Source: Allopontixanthobacter sediminis
GTDB lineage: Bacteria; Pseudomonadota; Alphaproteobacteria; Sphingomonadales; Sphingomonadaceae
Assembly: GCF_009828115.1 (NCBI RefSeq)
Contig: NZ_WTYL01000003.1
Location: 543,802 to 607,801 of the forward strand
Reading direction: 5' to 3'
Length of the DNA stretch: 64,000 nt
Shown here: one piece after another, positions 19,023-28,195 of the stretch
How positions within the stretch are numbered: the first letter of the stretch is position 1
Layout: every line of letters starts with the position of its first letter
Made by a program: the position numbers and the translations under genes
Notes under the pieces: generated by a model
What the model saw: only the letters and a program-made list of their open reading frames with translations
Database searches by the model: none
What the model was told of the DNA's origin: nothing

Positions 19023-19052
19023 TGTTCAGGAATGTCAGCCTATTCCTGAACA
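19023..19052. promoter_or_regulatory. Perfect 11-bp inverted repeat upstream of glycine-zipper gene
   Basis: TGTTCAGGAAT (19023-19033) and ATTCCTGAACA (19042-19052) form a perfect inverted repeat with an 8-base spacer, about 80 bases before the glycine-zipper gene. There is no T-run, so it is more likely a protein-binding site than a terminator. The spacer and left arm also contain a second TCAG element, ten bases from the first. Confidence 0.5.
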
Positions 19053-19132
19053 CATCGAATAACCCACTCGCTTTTGTTCTCCCCGGTGAGGGCTGGACCA
19101 AAGAACCGAAGCACCAGAAAAGGATGAGTACG

Positions 19133-19621
19133 ATGACGATCAAGAGCAAGACATTCGCCGCATTGGCACTCGCAATTCCCGCTTTCGCGATGAGCGCGCC
19201 GGCGATGGCTGTTGCGCCGATGCAGGCACCGCAGTCTGTTTCCTACGGCGCGGCATCGGTCCATGCCGACCCCGTCTTTGAGAACGGTCGCGATCGTTAT
19301 GACCGGCGTTACAACCGTGGCCGCGGCCACGACCGGTATGATCGCCGGGACAGCCGGGATTACCGCAACCAGGGATATCGCGGCGACAATTACGGTCACG
19401 AGGTCCGCCGCGACACCCGCATCTGGCGCGACCGTGACGGACGGTATCGTTGCCAGCGTGATGACGGCACCACGGGCCTGCTGATCGGCGGCGCGGTGGG
19501 CGGACTGCTCGGTAACGAAGTTGCCGGCCGCGGAGACAAGACGCTCGGGGCAATCCTCGGGGCAGCAGGCGGCGCGATCCTTGGTCGCTCGATCGACCGG
19601 AGCAATTCGCGCTGCAGGTAA
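19133..19621 (+). CDS. Secreted glycine-zipper 2TM-domain protein
   Basis: A 162-residue exported protein with a clear signal peptide (cleavage probably after AMA, near residue 26). A very Arg/Tyr/Asp-rich middle (repeated RYDRR and RDYR) follows, then a C-terminal glycine zipper, TGLLIGGAVGGLLGNEVAGRG...LGAILGAAGGAILG, of the 17-kDa surface-antigen/rickettsial type that inserts in or spans a membrane. It probably acts in the envelope. ATG 19133 is preferred over ATG 19124, because AAAAGG sits nine bases before it. A strong terminator follows 35 bases after the stop. Confidence 0.8.
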   Translation: MTIKSKTFAALALAIPAFAMSAPAMAVAPMQAPQSVSYGAASVHADPVFENGRDRYDRRYNRGRGHDRYDRRDSRDYRNQGYRGDNYGHEVRRDTRIWRDRDGRYRCQRDDGTTGLLIGGAVGGLLGNEVAGRGDKTLGAILGAAGGAILGRSIDRSNSRCR

Positions 19622-19655
19622 GCCGAACAGCTGATCCAAAACTCGACGCATCAAG

Positions 19656-19692
19656 CGCCCCGCTGCATCTCCGGATGCGGCGGGGCGTTTTT
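19656..19692 (+). terminator. Rho-independent terminator after the glycine-zipper gene
   Basis: A 14-bp stem (19656-19669 with 19674-19687; one G-T wobble) closes on a TCCG tetraloop and is followed directly by five T (19688-19692). Textbook intrinsic terminator. Confidence 0.92.
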
Positions 19693-19830
19693 GCGTTTAC
19701 AGTCGGCTAAGGATTGTCCCGATAAGCTTCCCGTTACGGGACATGGTGGGCGGAGCATCTTGGAAGCGGGGCCTTTCTGGACGTAATCCGCCAAGTAACG
19801 TCCAAAGCCAGTTGTTTCCGGAGTATGCCC

Positions 19831-20550
19831 ATGAAGTTCCGTCCCGCCCTTATGGCAGCCACCCTACCGTTCATGCTGCTCGCGGGCTGCGGCAACGGGG
19901 CCGACGATGCAGATACGGCGGCCGAGATGGATCCAGCGACGCAGGCGGCACTTGGCGATCCGATCATGGTCGATCCCGATCTCGCGGGCCAGAACGAGGC
20001 GAACGCGGGCCTGACCGGCGGAGGAAATGGCTCCTTGCCGGCAGAAGCGACCACTCCGGCGGCGATTAAGGGAGCCCGCGAAGATGCGATGGCGCTGGTC
20101 GGCGGCAGCGTGAACATGAAGGCCCCGCCCAAGGCCACGGTTGTTGAAGGCGACGTGCCGGAAACTGCCGTCCTGACCGCGGCAAGCCGGGCGGCAGTGC
20201 TGCCAAACGGCACGGATTGCACCGCGGCAGCCGAGTATTCCGCCGCGTGGGCCGCCCGCCTGCCGGTCACTTTCCCGGTCTATCCGCGCGGTGCGACACA
20301 GGAAGCCGCCGGTACCGACAAGGGGCAGTGCTCCCTCCGAGTGGTCAATTTCCTGACCCCGGCAACGCTCGATGAAGTCCTGTCGTTTTACTACAGCCGG
20401 GCCACGAACGAGGGCTACACCGCCGAACATTTGAAGGTTGCGGGCGACAATGTCCTCAGCGGAACCAAGGGCGGGGCAGCATTCGTGGTCTATGCGCGGA
20501 AACAGGCGAATGGCCTGACCGACGTGGACCTGGTCACCAGCGGCAAGTAG
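19831..20550 (+). CDS. Predicted lipoprotein, unknown function
   Basis: A 239-residue secreted lipoprotein with lipobox MLLAGC (Cys near residue 18). An acidic, Ala/Asp/Gly-rich linker leads to a C-terminal domain with two cysteines (GTDCTAAAE and KGQCSLRVVNF) and a FYYSRATNEGY segment that resembles folds binding or stabilising peptides at the envelope. I do not recognise the family. ATG 19831 has GGAG seven bases upstream; ATG 19825 would be too close to it. It is convergent with astD. Confidence 0.76.
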   Translation: MKFRPALMAATLPFMLLAGCGNGADDADTAAEMDPATQAALGDPIMVDPDLAGQNEANAGLTGGGNGSLPAEATTPAAIKGAREDAMALVGGSVNMKAPPKATVVEGDVPETAVLTAASRAAVLPNGTDCTAAAEYSAAWAARLPVTFPVYPRGATQEAAGTDKGQCSLRVVNFLTPATLDEVLSFYYSRATNEGYTAEHLKVAGDNVLSGTKGGAAFVVYARKQANGLTDVDLVTSGK

Positions 20551-20566
20551 CGCTGCGGATCGCAGC

Positions 20567-21979
20567 CTAGTTGGTGAAACCCACGCCGACGCTGGCGCGA
20601 GGCTGGTCCATCTCGCTGCTGGCGACCGGATAAGCGCAGTAATCCGCGGCGTAATAGGCTGCCGGGCGGTGGTTGCCGGACAGGCCGATTCCGCCGAAGG
20701 GCGCGCTCGACGATGCGCCATTGGTCGGCCGGTTCCAATTTACGATCCCGGCGCGGATATTCGCCCAGAACCGGTTGTAGTCCTGCGGTCCGCCGCCGAT
20801 CAGCGATGCCGACAACCCGAAGCGGGTGCGGTTCGCCTCGGCAATGGCTTCGTCGAAATCGTCGACCTTGATCACCTGCAGCAGCGGCCCGAACAATTCG
20901 ACATCGGGGCGCTCGGTCATCGCGGTCGTGTCGATAATCGCAGGCGAGAGAAACGGCAGTTCGTCGTCTTTGCGGGTCAGGTGCTTGATCGCCTTGCCGC
21001 CGTGCGAAAGCAGGTAGAGGAAGCTCTCGACCAGTTGGTCCGCTGCGGCGTTGTCGATCACCGGGCCCATGAACGGCGCGGGATCGGCGAACGGTTGGCC
21101 AACGATGATCCGCTTTGTCAGGTTGCGCACTTCCTCGATGATCGGATCGTACATCTTCGCGGTTACGATCAGCCGCCGCGCGGCGGTGCAACGCTGGCCC
21201 GCGCTGGTGAAGGCGGACTGCACGATCAGCATCGCCGCGTCTGAGATTTTCGGCGTGTCGATCACGACGATCGGATTGTTGCCGCCCATCTCCAGCGCGA
21301 CGATCTTGCCGGGGTTGGCCGCAAGCTTCTTGTTGATAGCGATGCCCGCCTGCGCCGAACCGGTGAACAGCACCCCGTCGATGCCGGAATGCGCGACCAG
21401 CGCCTTGCCTTCCTCGGGGCCACCAATTAGCAGCTGCGCCACGGCGGCCGACATCCCGGCACGGTGGAAGCACTGGATCAGCAATTCGCCGACCGCAGGG
21501 GTTTTCTCGCTCGGCTTGAAGATGACCACGTTGCCCGCGATCAGTGCTGGGATGATGTGGCCGTTGGGCAAATGCGCCGGGAAATTATAGGGGCCGAGCA
21601 CAACCAGTACGCCGTGCGGTTTGTGACGCACGGCAGCAGTGCCCTGGAGCGCGGAATCGAGCTTCTTCTGCCCGGTCCGGTCGGCATAGGCGGTGACCGA
21701 GATATCGACCTTGTTGATCACCGCTTCGACTTCGGTGCGCGCTTCCCACAGCGGCTTGCCGGTTTCGCGCGCGATCAGGTCAGCCAGTTTCTCGCCTTCC
21801 TTGCGCACTTCGTTGGCGAAGCGGCGGCACAGTTCGATCCGTGTCGCAAGCGGCTTGGCGGCCCAGGCGGGCCACGCCCTCCGCGCCCGATCAACAGTCT
21901 CATCGACATTGCCGACCGGTGCGCGCCATAATTCTTCGCCCGTGGCAGGCTCGTAAGAAATAATTTCGGTCTGGGACAC
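20567..21979 (-). CDS. astD: Succinylglutamate-semialdehyde dehydrogenase (AstD-like)
   Basis: An NAD-dependent aldehyde dehydrogenase of 470 residues. The catalytic Glu is in LEMGGNNP (residue 230) and the catalytic Cys in AGQRCTAARR (residue 264). LGPYNFPAHLPNGHI and the C-terminal APFGGIGLSGNHRPAAYYAADYC are specific to AstD, the last-but-one step of the arginine succinyltransferase pathway. No astA, astB, astC or astE is present here, so it stands alone; it may work with unlinked genes. The start is GTG 21979 with GGAGAG upstream. Confidence 0.9.
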   Translation of the reverse strand: MSQTEIISYEPATGEELWRAPVGNVDETVDRARRAWPAWAAKPLATRIELCRRFANEVRKEGEKLADLIARETGKPLWEARTEVEAVINKVDISVTAYADRTGQKKLDSALQGTAAVRHKPHGVLVVLGPYNFPAHLPNGHIIPALIAGNVVIFKPSEKTPAVGELLIQCFHRAGMSAAVAQLLIGGPEEGKALVAHSGIDGVLFTGSAQAGIAINKKLAANPGKIVALEMGGNNPIVVIDTPKISDAAMLIVQSAFTSAGQRCTAARRLIVTAKMYDPIIEEVRNLTKRIIVGQPFADPAPFMGPVIDNAAADQLVESFLYLLSHGGKAIKHLTRKDDELPFLSPAIIDTTAMTERPDVELFGPLLQVIKVDDFDEAIAEANRTRFGLSASLIGGGPQDYNRFWANIRAGIVNWNRPTNGASSSAPFGGIGLSGNHRPAAYYAADYCAYPVASSEMDQPRASVGVGFTN

Positions 21980-22110
21980 TGTGTCGAAACTCTCCGGTTG
22001 CGACCTGCCTGTCGGGATCGCTCTTAGAATAGGCGGCCTTTATGCTGCACGGCTTCTACCGACCGCTGCGCTGCGGTCAATTCCGCTATGCGGATGGTGG
22101 ATTCATTGCG

Positions 22111-23562
22111 TTAAGAAGGAATGAGCGAGGCTCCTGGCAAAATACCGGCGGGGGCGGGTGGTTCGCCAAGCGCAGCGCCTAATCTCCGAACCGCTGCCAC
22201 CTTGTCCTTGAGCGGCTCCCAGTCGTCGCGCTGGTCGATCGCCGACCAGATGCCCTCGACTTCTTCGATAAGCATGGATTCGGTACTGGCCGTGGCCAAG
22301 TAAACATCATCGGTATCCAGCGGTTCGTAACCGGAAAAGGCTTCGGCCAGCGGTCCGGATGCATTCCTGCCGCCGCGGTGCCGGAGCCAGAAGGTCTCCG
22401 GCTCCTGAACTTCGTTGCGCATGGCGGCTTCGCAGGCCGCGACGAGCGCAGCGTCGCGCTCCGCACCTTGCGAGGTAACGCCCAGCCGCCAGATCCAGCG
22501 GCGCGCGGTGGCGGCCATATACAGCGGACCGAACCGTTCCAGCGCGGCAATCAGCGGCGGCGCGTCGGCAATTGAGCGCAGTGCAATCGCCAACTGCCCG
22601 CAATTCCAGTGCAGCGCTTCGGGTTGCCGGCCAAAGGCATACAGGCCCTGGCTGTCGAAATAGGCTGCGGTAAACCCGGCGTCCCAGCGGGGTAACCAGC
22701 GCCACGGTCCGTAATCGAAACTTTCCCCGCTGATGTTCATGTTATCGGTGTTGAGGACCCCGTGTACGAAGCCGGCGACCATCCAGCTTGCCGCCAGGTC
22801 GGCCAGCCGTTCGACCACCTGGTGCAGCAATTGCACCGCCGGTTCTTCGCGGCCTGGGGCGCCAGCCGGTGGGGGCGGCCCGGGATAGTGTTCGAGGCAG
22901 TAATCGACCAGCGCGGCCATGTGGTCCGGTTCTTCGAGCACCGCGAGCCGCTGGAAGGTGCCGATCCGGATATGACCGTGGCTAAGCCGGACCATCACGG
23001 CCGAGCGGGTTGGCGAGGGCTCGTCACCGCGAAACAGTTCTTCGCCGGTTTCGATCACCGACAGGGTCTTTGAAGTGTTGACGCCCTGCGCCTCCAGCAT
23101 CTCGGTGGCGAGAATTTCGCGCACCGCACCCTTAAGGGTCAAACGCCCGTCACCGGCACGGCTGTAAGGGGTGGTGCCCGATCCCTTGGTCCCGCAGTCT
23201 AGCAGCCGCCCGTCGCCGCCGCGCATCTGCGCGAACAGGAAGCCGCGCCCGTCGCCGATCTCCGGATTGTAGACCCGGAACTGGTGGCCGTGATATTTCA
23301 GGGCCAGCGGCTGCGGGAGATTGTCCGGCAGCGGAGCGAATCGCCCGAAATGCTGGGTCCACTGATCGTCCGACACGTCCGAAAGCCCGATCGCCCGGTC
23401 CCACCGGTCGTTGCGGAAACGCAGGACGGTGCTGGGGAAATCTGCGCCGGGCACGGGGCTGCCCAACCAGTCTGCCAGTTCGAGAATTGCGGGATCGGGG
23501 CGGTAGGCGCCGGGTTGCGGTTCTGCTCGCATCAGTGGATAGTGGGGGCGCGCACCCTGCAT
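22111..23562 (-). CDS. selO: SelO/YdiU family protein adenylyltransferase
   Basis: A pseudokinase-fold protein of 483 residues. Family members transfer AMP from ATP to protein hydroxyl groups, with a role in redox stress. Typical segments are KYHGHQFRVYNPEIGDGRGFL, LLDCGTKGSGTTPYSRAGDGRLTLKGAVRE and HGVLNTDNMNISGESFDYGP, the last carrying the metal-binding Asn and Asp. Bacterial SelO often ends without selenocysteine; here the end is SLIPS. The first start (23562) overlaps a possible start of the opposite gene; ATG 23532 (MRAEPQPGAY) may be the real one. Confidence 0.88.
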   Translation of the reverse strand: MQGARPHYPLMRAEPQPGAYRPDPAILELADWLGSPVPGADFPSTVLRFRNDRWDRAIGLSDVSDDQWTQHFGRFAPLPDNLPQPLALKYHGHQFRVYNPEIGDGRGFLFAQMRGGDGRLLDCGTKGSGTTPYSRAGDGRLTLKGAVREILATEMLEAQGVNTSKTLSVIETGEELFRGDEPSPTRSAVMVRLSHGHIRIGTFQRLAVLEEPDHMAALVDYCLEHYPGPPPPAGAPGREEPAVQLLHQVVERLADLAASWMVAGFVHGVLNTDNMNISGESFDYGPWRWLPRWDAGFTAAYFDSQGLYAFGRQPEALHWNCGQLAIALRSIADAPPLIAALERFGPLYMAATARRWIWRLGVTSQGAERDAALVAACEAAMRNEVQEPETFWLRHRGGRNASGPLAEAFSGYEPLDTDDVYLATASTESMLIEEVEGIWSAIDQRDDWEPLKDKVAAVRRLGAALGEPPAPAGILPGASLIPS

Positions 23563-23629
23563 GGCAAGGCCGGCCGTGCTGGAAGCGCACCTGATTCAGT
23601 TCGCCACAACAGGAAGCGACCCAGCGCCG

Positions 23630-24520
23630 ATGGACACAATGACTGAAGATCTTCTGTGGGCGGACCGCACTTGGGAAAGCCCCGATGGCCTGACCCTGCA
23701 TTTTCGCGACTATCCCGCCGACCCCGGCGCCGGGCGTGCCGACCGGCCTCCGCTGCTGTGCATGCACGGGCTAACCCGCAACGCCCGCGATTTCGCGCCG
23801 ATGGCGCAGCGGCTGGCAGGCGAGTGGCGGCTGATCGTGCCGGAAATGCGCGGCCGCGGGGAAAGCGAATACGCCAAGGATTACATGACCTACAACCCGC
23901 TGACTTACGTCGCGGATGTGGAAGCGCTGCTGGCGCAGGAGGAGATCACACGATTTGTCGCAGTGGGGACTTCGCTGGGCGGGCTGATGACCATGCTGCT
24001 GGCGGCGAAAGACCAGAGCCGGCTGGCCGGCGCAGTGCTCAACGATATCGGCCCGGATATCGACCGTGCGGGAATCGAGCGGATTCGCCAATATGTCGGG
24101 CAGGGGCGCAGCTATCCCAGCTGGATGCACGCCGCCCGCGCCCTGCAGGAAGTGCACGGCGCAGCGCATCCGAAATTCGGCATCGAACAATGGCTGGAAA
24201 TGGCCAAGCGCGGAATGGTGCTGCAGCCCAACGGACGTATCGGCCTCGATTACGACATGAACATCGCCGAACCTTTCCAGCAGGACGACGGCGCCGCACC
24301 GCCCGATCTATGGCCAGCCTACGATGCGCTGCGGAACGTGCCGCTGTTGGTCCTGCGCGGAGAATTGTCCGACCTGCTGACGCCAGACACCCTCGCGGAA
24401 ATGCAGCGTCGCAATCCTGCGGCGGAGATGGTCACGGTGCCGGACGTCGGCCATGCCCCGACACTGGAGGAACCCGCTGCACGTGCGGCGATCGACCGGT
24501 TGCTGGCAAGAATCGGCTGA
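23630..24520 (+). CDS. Alpha/beta hydrolase
   Basis: A 296-residue hydrolase. The catalytic triad is visible: Ser in GTSLGG (near residue 113), Asp in ELSDLLTP (near 246) and His in VGHAPTLEEP (near 275). The oxyanion region is MHGLTRNARDF. The substrate is unknown; the closest kinds are esterases and epoxide or ester hydrolases. ATG 23630 is chosen; an ATG at 23561 would overlap the divergent selO start. The glycosyltransferase gene starts 10 bases after the stop. Confidence 0.85.
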   Translation: MDTMTEDLLWADRTWESPDGLTLHFRDYPADPGAGRADRPPLLCMHGLTRNARDFAPMAQRLAGEWRLIVPEMRGRGESEYAKDYMTYNPLTYVADVEALLAQEEITRFVAVGTSLGGLMTMLLAAKDQSRLAGAVLNDIGPDIDRAGIERIRQYVGQGRSYPSWMHAARALQEVHGAAHPKFGIEQWLEMAKRGMVLQPNGRIGLDYDMNIAEPFQQDDGAAPPDLWPAYDALRNVPLLVLRGELSDLLTPDTLAEMQRRNPAAEMVTVPDVGHAPTLEEPAARAAIDRLLARIG

Positions 24521-24530
24521 GAGCGGGCGA

Positions 24531-25757
24531 ATGAAACGTAGCGGCAAGGTGCGCCCCCGACCTGCGTCGGGCAGGAAGTCAGCGGCACGGCCTGCGGCGA
24601 AGGGAAAACCTTCGCCGCCTGACTCGCGACCGCACATCCTGCACCTCCACTCGACTTTCGCGGCAGGCGGCAAGGAGCTTCGCAGCGTCCGGCTGATAAA
24701 CGCATGGGGACCCGGTGTGGGTCATTCCATCGTCTCTGCCGTCCCCGATCGGATGGAAGCAACACAGCTCATTTCTCGTTCTATTCCAGTGGCCTATCCA
24801 CAGAACTTTCCATCGCTTATTGGCCGCCCGACCCTTGGCCGTCTGCAGAAAATGGCTCGCGCGATGCGGGGCTACGATTTGGTCCTGACGTACAATTGGG
24901 GCGCAATCGATGCGGTAATGGCGCACACGTTGTTCGGGCAGGCGATGGATCTTCCGCCGCTGATCCACCATGAAGATGGTTTCAACGAAGACGAATTCAA
25001 GCGTTTGAAAAAGAGGCGGAACTGGTACCGCAGGATTGCTCTTGGCCGAGCGTCCGGACTGGTTGTGCCGTCGGAGAAACTGGAGGAAATCGCGCTGGTT
25101 CAGTGGGCGCAGCCGATGGGCCGGGTCAAACACATCGGCAACGGGATCCCGACCAGCGATTTCGCCCGGAAGCCGCGGCCCGACGCCCTGCGCGGGGTGA
25201 TCAAGCGCAAGGGGGAATTCTGGGTCGGTACCATGGCGGGCCTGCGCAAGATCAAGAACCTGCCGCGACTGGTCAGGGCGTTTGCGGTGTTGCCGGAGGA
25301 ATGGCACCTGGTGATCGTCGGCGAAGGGCCAGAAGAAGAGGCGATCCGGGCCGAAGCCGACCGACTGGATATCGGCCACCGGGTACATCTGCCCGGCTTC
25401 GTTCCGGAGCCGGCGAATTACGTGGGTCTGTTCGATATCTTCGCCCTTTCCTCCGACAGCGAACAATTCCCGATCTCGGTGATCGAGGCGATGGCGGCGG
25501 GCGTGCCGGTCGTCGCCCCGGCAGTGGGCGATATCGTGCAGATGGTTTCGGATCTGAACAATCCCTACATCACCGGCGCGGGCGACGAGGCGAGCCTGTC
25601 GGGATCGTTATCGGAACTCGCGTCCCATGAACGGCTCCGCACCGAGATCGGAGCGTCTAACCGTGCGAAGGCGCGCACCGACTTCGACGAAAAGAAGATG
25701 ATCGAGGCATACCGGCGCCTCTACTCGTCCGCCATGGGCCGCAGCACCCTCGGCTGA
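24531..25757 (+). CDS. Glycosyltransferase family 4
   Basis: A 408-residue GT-B glycosyltransferase. After a basic, low-complexity N-terminus (about 40 residues) comes ILHLHSTFAAGGKELRSVRL, the acceptor-side motif, then the nucleotide-sugar half with VGTMAGLRKIKNLPRLVRAF, LVIVGEGPEEE, and the E-x7-E-like element DSEQFPISVIEAMAAGVPVVAP. Acceptor and sugar cannot be deduced; no polysaccharide cluster surrounds it. It is probably co-transcribed with the preceding hydrolase. Confidence 0.86.
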   Translation: MKRSGKVRPRPASGRKSAARPAAKGKPSPPDSRPHILHLHSTFAAGGKELRSVRLINAWGPGVGHSIVSAVPDRMEATQLISRSIPVAYPQNFPSLIGRPTLGRLQKMARAMRGYDLVLTYNWGAIDAVMAHTLFGQAMDLPPLIHHEDGFNEDEFKRLKKRRNWYRRIALGRASGLVVPSEKLEEIALVQWAQPMGRVKHIGNGIPTSDFARKPRPDALRGVIKRKGEFWVGTMAGLRKIKNLPRLVRAFAVLPEEWHLVIVGEGPEEEAIRAEADRLDIGHRVHLPGFVPEPANYVGLFDIFALSSDSEQFPISVIEAMAAGVPVVAPAVGDIVQMVSDLNNPYITGAGDEASLSGSLSELASHERLRTEIGASNRAKARTDFDEKKMIEAYRRLYSSAMGRSTLG

Positions 25758-25909
25758 AAGTCTGGGGCCATGCCGCTTAACCCTCCATTCACGCGGTGGG
25801 GGACAGTTAGGCAAACTTCAATTGCATCATTGCTGCCATCGGTTAAAGACCCGAGGCGCAGATTTTGTACCATTCCGGAAGAGCCGTTCGCGGCGGTGAG
25901 ACCAGACAA

Positions 25910-26710
25910 TTGGCCCTGATACCGAAAAACAACAGCAAGAATCCACTCGCTACGCCAGAAGAAAAGAGGGCCAAGCGCGAAGCTGCCGCCGAAGACGTGC
26001 TGCTGCGCGAAGTTGATGAAGCGGTCCGGCAGGACCAGATGAGCAATTTCGCGGCCAATTACGGCAAGCAACTGATTGCGGCGATCGTTCTCTGCCTGGC
26101 CGCGTTCGGGGGGTATTTGTATTGGCAAAGCCAGCAGGAAGCCGGAATGGAGCGCGATTCAGAAGCTCTGGTGGCAGCGTTGGACCAGATCGAGGCAGGA
26201 AACCTCGATTCCGGCTCGGCTGCGCTGGACCCGCTGATTGCCGATTCAAACCCCGGCGCGGAAGCAACTGCGCGGTTGCTCAAGGCCGGTGTGGCCCTGC
26301 AGCAGGGGAACGCCCGGCAGGCGGCTGAATTGTTCGCTGCGGTCGCGGCCGATGAAGATGCTCCTCCGGCCCTGCGCGATATCGCGACCATTCGCAGTGT
26401 TGCTACATCGTATGACACCATGAAGCCCGCGGATATAATCGCGCGCCTCAAACCGCTGGCGGTCCCGGGCAACCCCTTCTTCGGCAGCGCGGGCGAACTG
26501 GTCGCAATGGCCTATCTCGAGCAGGGCAAGCAGAAAGAGGCGGGCGCGTTGTTCGCTTCGATCGCCAAGGATGAAACTGTTCCCGAGGGCCTTCGCTCGC
26601 GGTCTCGCCAGATGGCGGGGCTTTACGGGGTGGATGCGATCGAAGATGTCGACAAGGTGCTTGAACAGCTTGGCTCGCCGCAAGAGGCCGCTGCTCCCGG
26701 CGCACAGTAA
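25910..26710 (+). CDS. Tetratricopeptide-repeat membrane protein, YfgM-like
   Basis: A 266-residue protein with one membrane helix (LIAAIVLCLAAFGGYLYW, near residue 58) and a periplasmic TPR-like domain, as in YfgM, which associates with the Sec translocon and periplasmic chaperones. Its position directly before bamB supports this, since YfgM and BamB are neighbours in many proteobacteria. I use TTG 25910 as start (LALIPKNNSKN); a TTG at 25865 would add 15 residues. No ATG is available upstream of the conserved EVDEAVRQDQM segment. Confidence 0.8.
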   Translation: MALIPKNNSKNPLATPEEKRAKREAAAEDVLLREVDEAVRQDQMSNFAANYGKQLIAAIVLCLAAFGGYLYWQSQQEAGMERDSEALVAALDQIEAGNLDSGSAALDPLIADSNPGAEATARLLKAGVALQQGNARQAAELFAAVAADEDAPPALRDIATIRSVATSYDTMKPADIIARLKPLAVPGNPFFGSAGELVAMAYLEQGKQKEAGALFASIAKDETVPEGLRSRSRQMAGLYGVDAIEDVDKVLEQLGSPQEAAAPGAQ

Positions 26711-26770
26711 GACGCTAATTCCCGCGCCTGAGTTTATCGGCGTGCTTGAAATCTGAGGAAAATTGACCCG

Positions 26771-28120
26771 ATGACCGGCAATCACTTTACCCGAATAACC
26801 CGTGCGGCAATGGTCTTGTCCTTGGCTGCGGGGCTGTCTGCGTGCAGCGGTGGCCTCTTCGGCGGCGGCGACAAGAAAGCCACCCCGACGGTGGGCGAAA
26901 GAATGCCGGTTCTCTCCCGCATCGAAAGCGGCGCGGTGGTTGATCCCGCGCTGGCGGGCGTAGCGGTAGTGCTGCCCCCTGCGACGGTGAACACCGACTG
27001 GTCGCAAGGCGGCGGCAACGCTGCGAAGTCGAACGGTCATGTCGCGCTGGCGGAAAATCCCGAGCAGGCATGGACGGTCAGCATCGCGGGTTCGACCAAT
27101 CGCCGCCGACTTGCCTCCGCCCCGGTCATTGGCGGCGGGATCATGGTCGCAGTCGGTACGGACGGTGTCGTCAGCGCCTTCGACGCGGCCACTGGCGCCC
27201 GGCGGTGGACCTATCAGATGAAGGTCGAGAACAATTTGCAGAGCGCGGTGTTCGGCGGAGGCGCCACCTATGACGGCGGCCGCGTTTACGCCACCAACGG
27301 AGTCGGCGAAGTCGCCGCTCTCGACGCGCAGACCGGCGCGGAAATCTGGCGGGTCAAACCGGCCGGCCCGCTCCGCGGATCGCCCACGGTCGCGTTCAAC
27401 ACGGTTTTCGTGATGACGCAGGACAACCAGATCATTTCCCTTTCCGCCGCAGATGGTTCGAACCAGTGGCAGGAATCCGGATCCAGCGCGCAGGCCGGCG
27501 TCTTTGGCGTCGCATCGCCCGCCGCAGGCCAAGGCACCGTCATCGCGGGATACAGTTCCGGTGAATTGTCCGCATACCGTTATGAAAACGGCCGCTCGCT
27601 ATGGACCGACGCCCTGTCGCGGACTTCGATTTCGACCGAAGTGGGCGCGCTGACGGATATCGACGCCGACCCGATCATCGACCAGGGCCGTGTTTATGCG
27701 CTGGGCCAGGGCGGCCGCATGGCGGCTTACGAACTGGTGACCGGCCAGCGTATCTGGGAACTCAATCTCGCGGGTATTTCCACCCCGGCGATTGCCGGAG
27801 AGTGGATTTTCACCCTGACCGACGACGCGCGGCTTCTCGCAATCGCGCGGACCACCGGCAAGGTCCGGTGGATTTCGCAATTGCCGCAGTTCGGCAACGA
27901 GAAGAAGAAAACCGATCCGATTTTCTGGACCGGACCGGTACTGGCCGGAAACTACCTGTGGGTCGCCAGCACGGAAGGCCAGATTTACCGCGTGAGCGTC
28001 GCCGAGGGATCGGCATCGCTGTACCGGGAACTGAAGGCCGCGGTGTCGGTCGCGCCGATCGTGGCGAACAACACGCTGTACATCCTCGACGATGACGGCG
28101 TGATCCACGCCTATCGCTGA
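26771..28120 (+). CDS. bamB: Outer membrane protein assembly factor BamB
   Basis: An outer-membrane lipoprotein of the BAM complex. It has a lipobox (LSAC, near residue 25) and an eight-bladed beta-propeller built from PQQ-like repeats; blades are marked by recurring AFDAATGARRWTYQ, ALDAQTGAEIWRV, AYELVTGQRIWEL and AIARTTGKVRWIS. The length of 449 residues is a little above the usual 390-430. It follows the YfgM-like gene by 60 bases. The GTPase gene der, which often comes next, is absent here. Confidence 0.93.
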   Translation: MTGNHFTRITRAAMVLSLAAGLSACSGGLFGGGDKKATPTVGERMPVLSRIESGAVVDPALAGVAVVLPPATVNTDWSQGGGNAAKSNGHVALAENPEQAWTVSIAGSTNRRRLASAPVIGGGIMVAVGTDGVVSAFDAATGARRWTYQMKVENNLQSAVFGGGATYDGGRVYATNGVGEVAALDAQTGAEIWRVKPAGPLRGSPTVAFNTVFVMTQDNQIISLSAADGSNQWQESGSSAQAGVFGVASPAAGQGTVIAGYSSGELSAYRYENGRSLWTDALSRTSISTEVGALTDIDADPIIDQGRVYALGQGGRMAAYELVTGQRIWELNLAGISTPAIAGEWIFTLTDDARLLAIARTTGKVRWISQLPQFGNEKKKTDPIFWTGPVLAGNYLWVASTEGQIYRVSVAEGSASLYRELKAAVSVAPIVANNTLYILDDDGVIHAYR

Positions 28121-28195
28121 TTGACAGCCCATTTGAGGGCAGTCCGGAACGCGGCCTTACCCGGCTCTTAACCCTTTTCGGATATCGGATCGGGC

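Noticed and set aside
22064..22085. Hairpin gaccgc/gcggtc upstream of astD
   Set aside because: Short, no T-run in either direction; probably chance.
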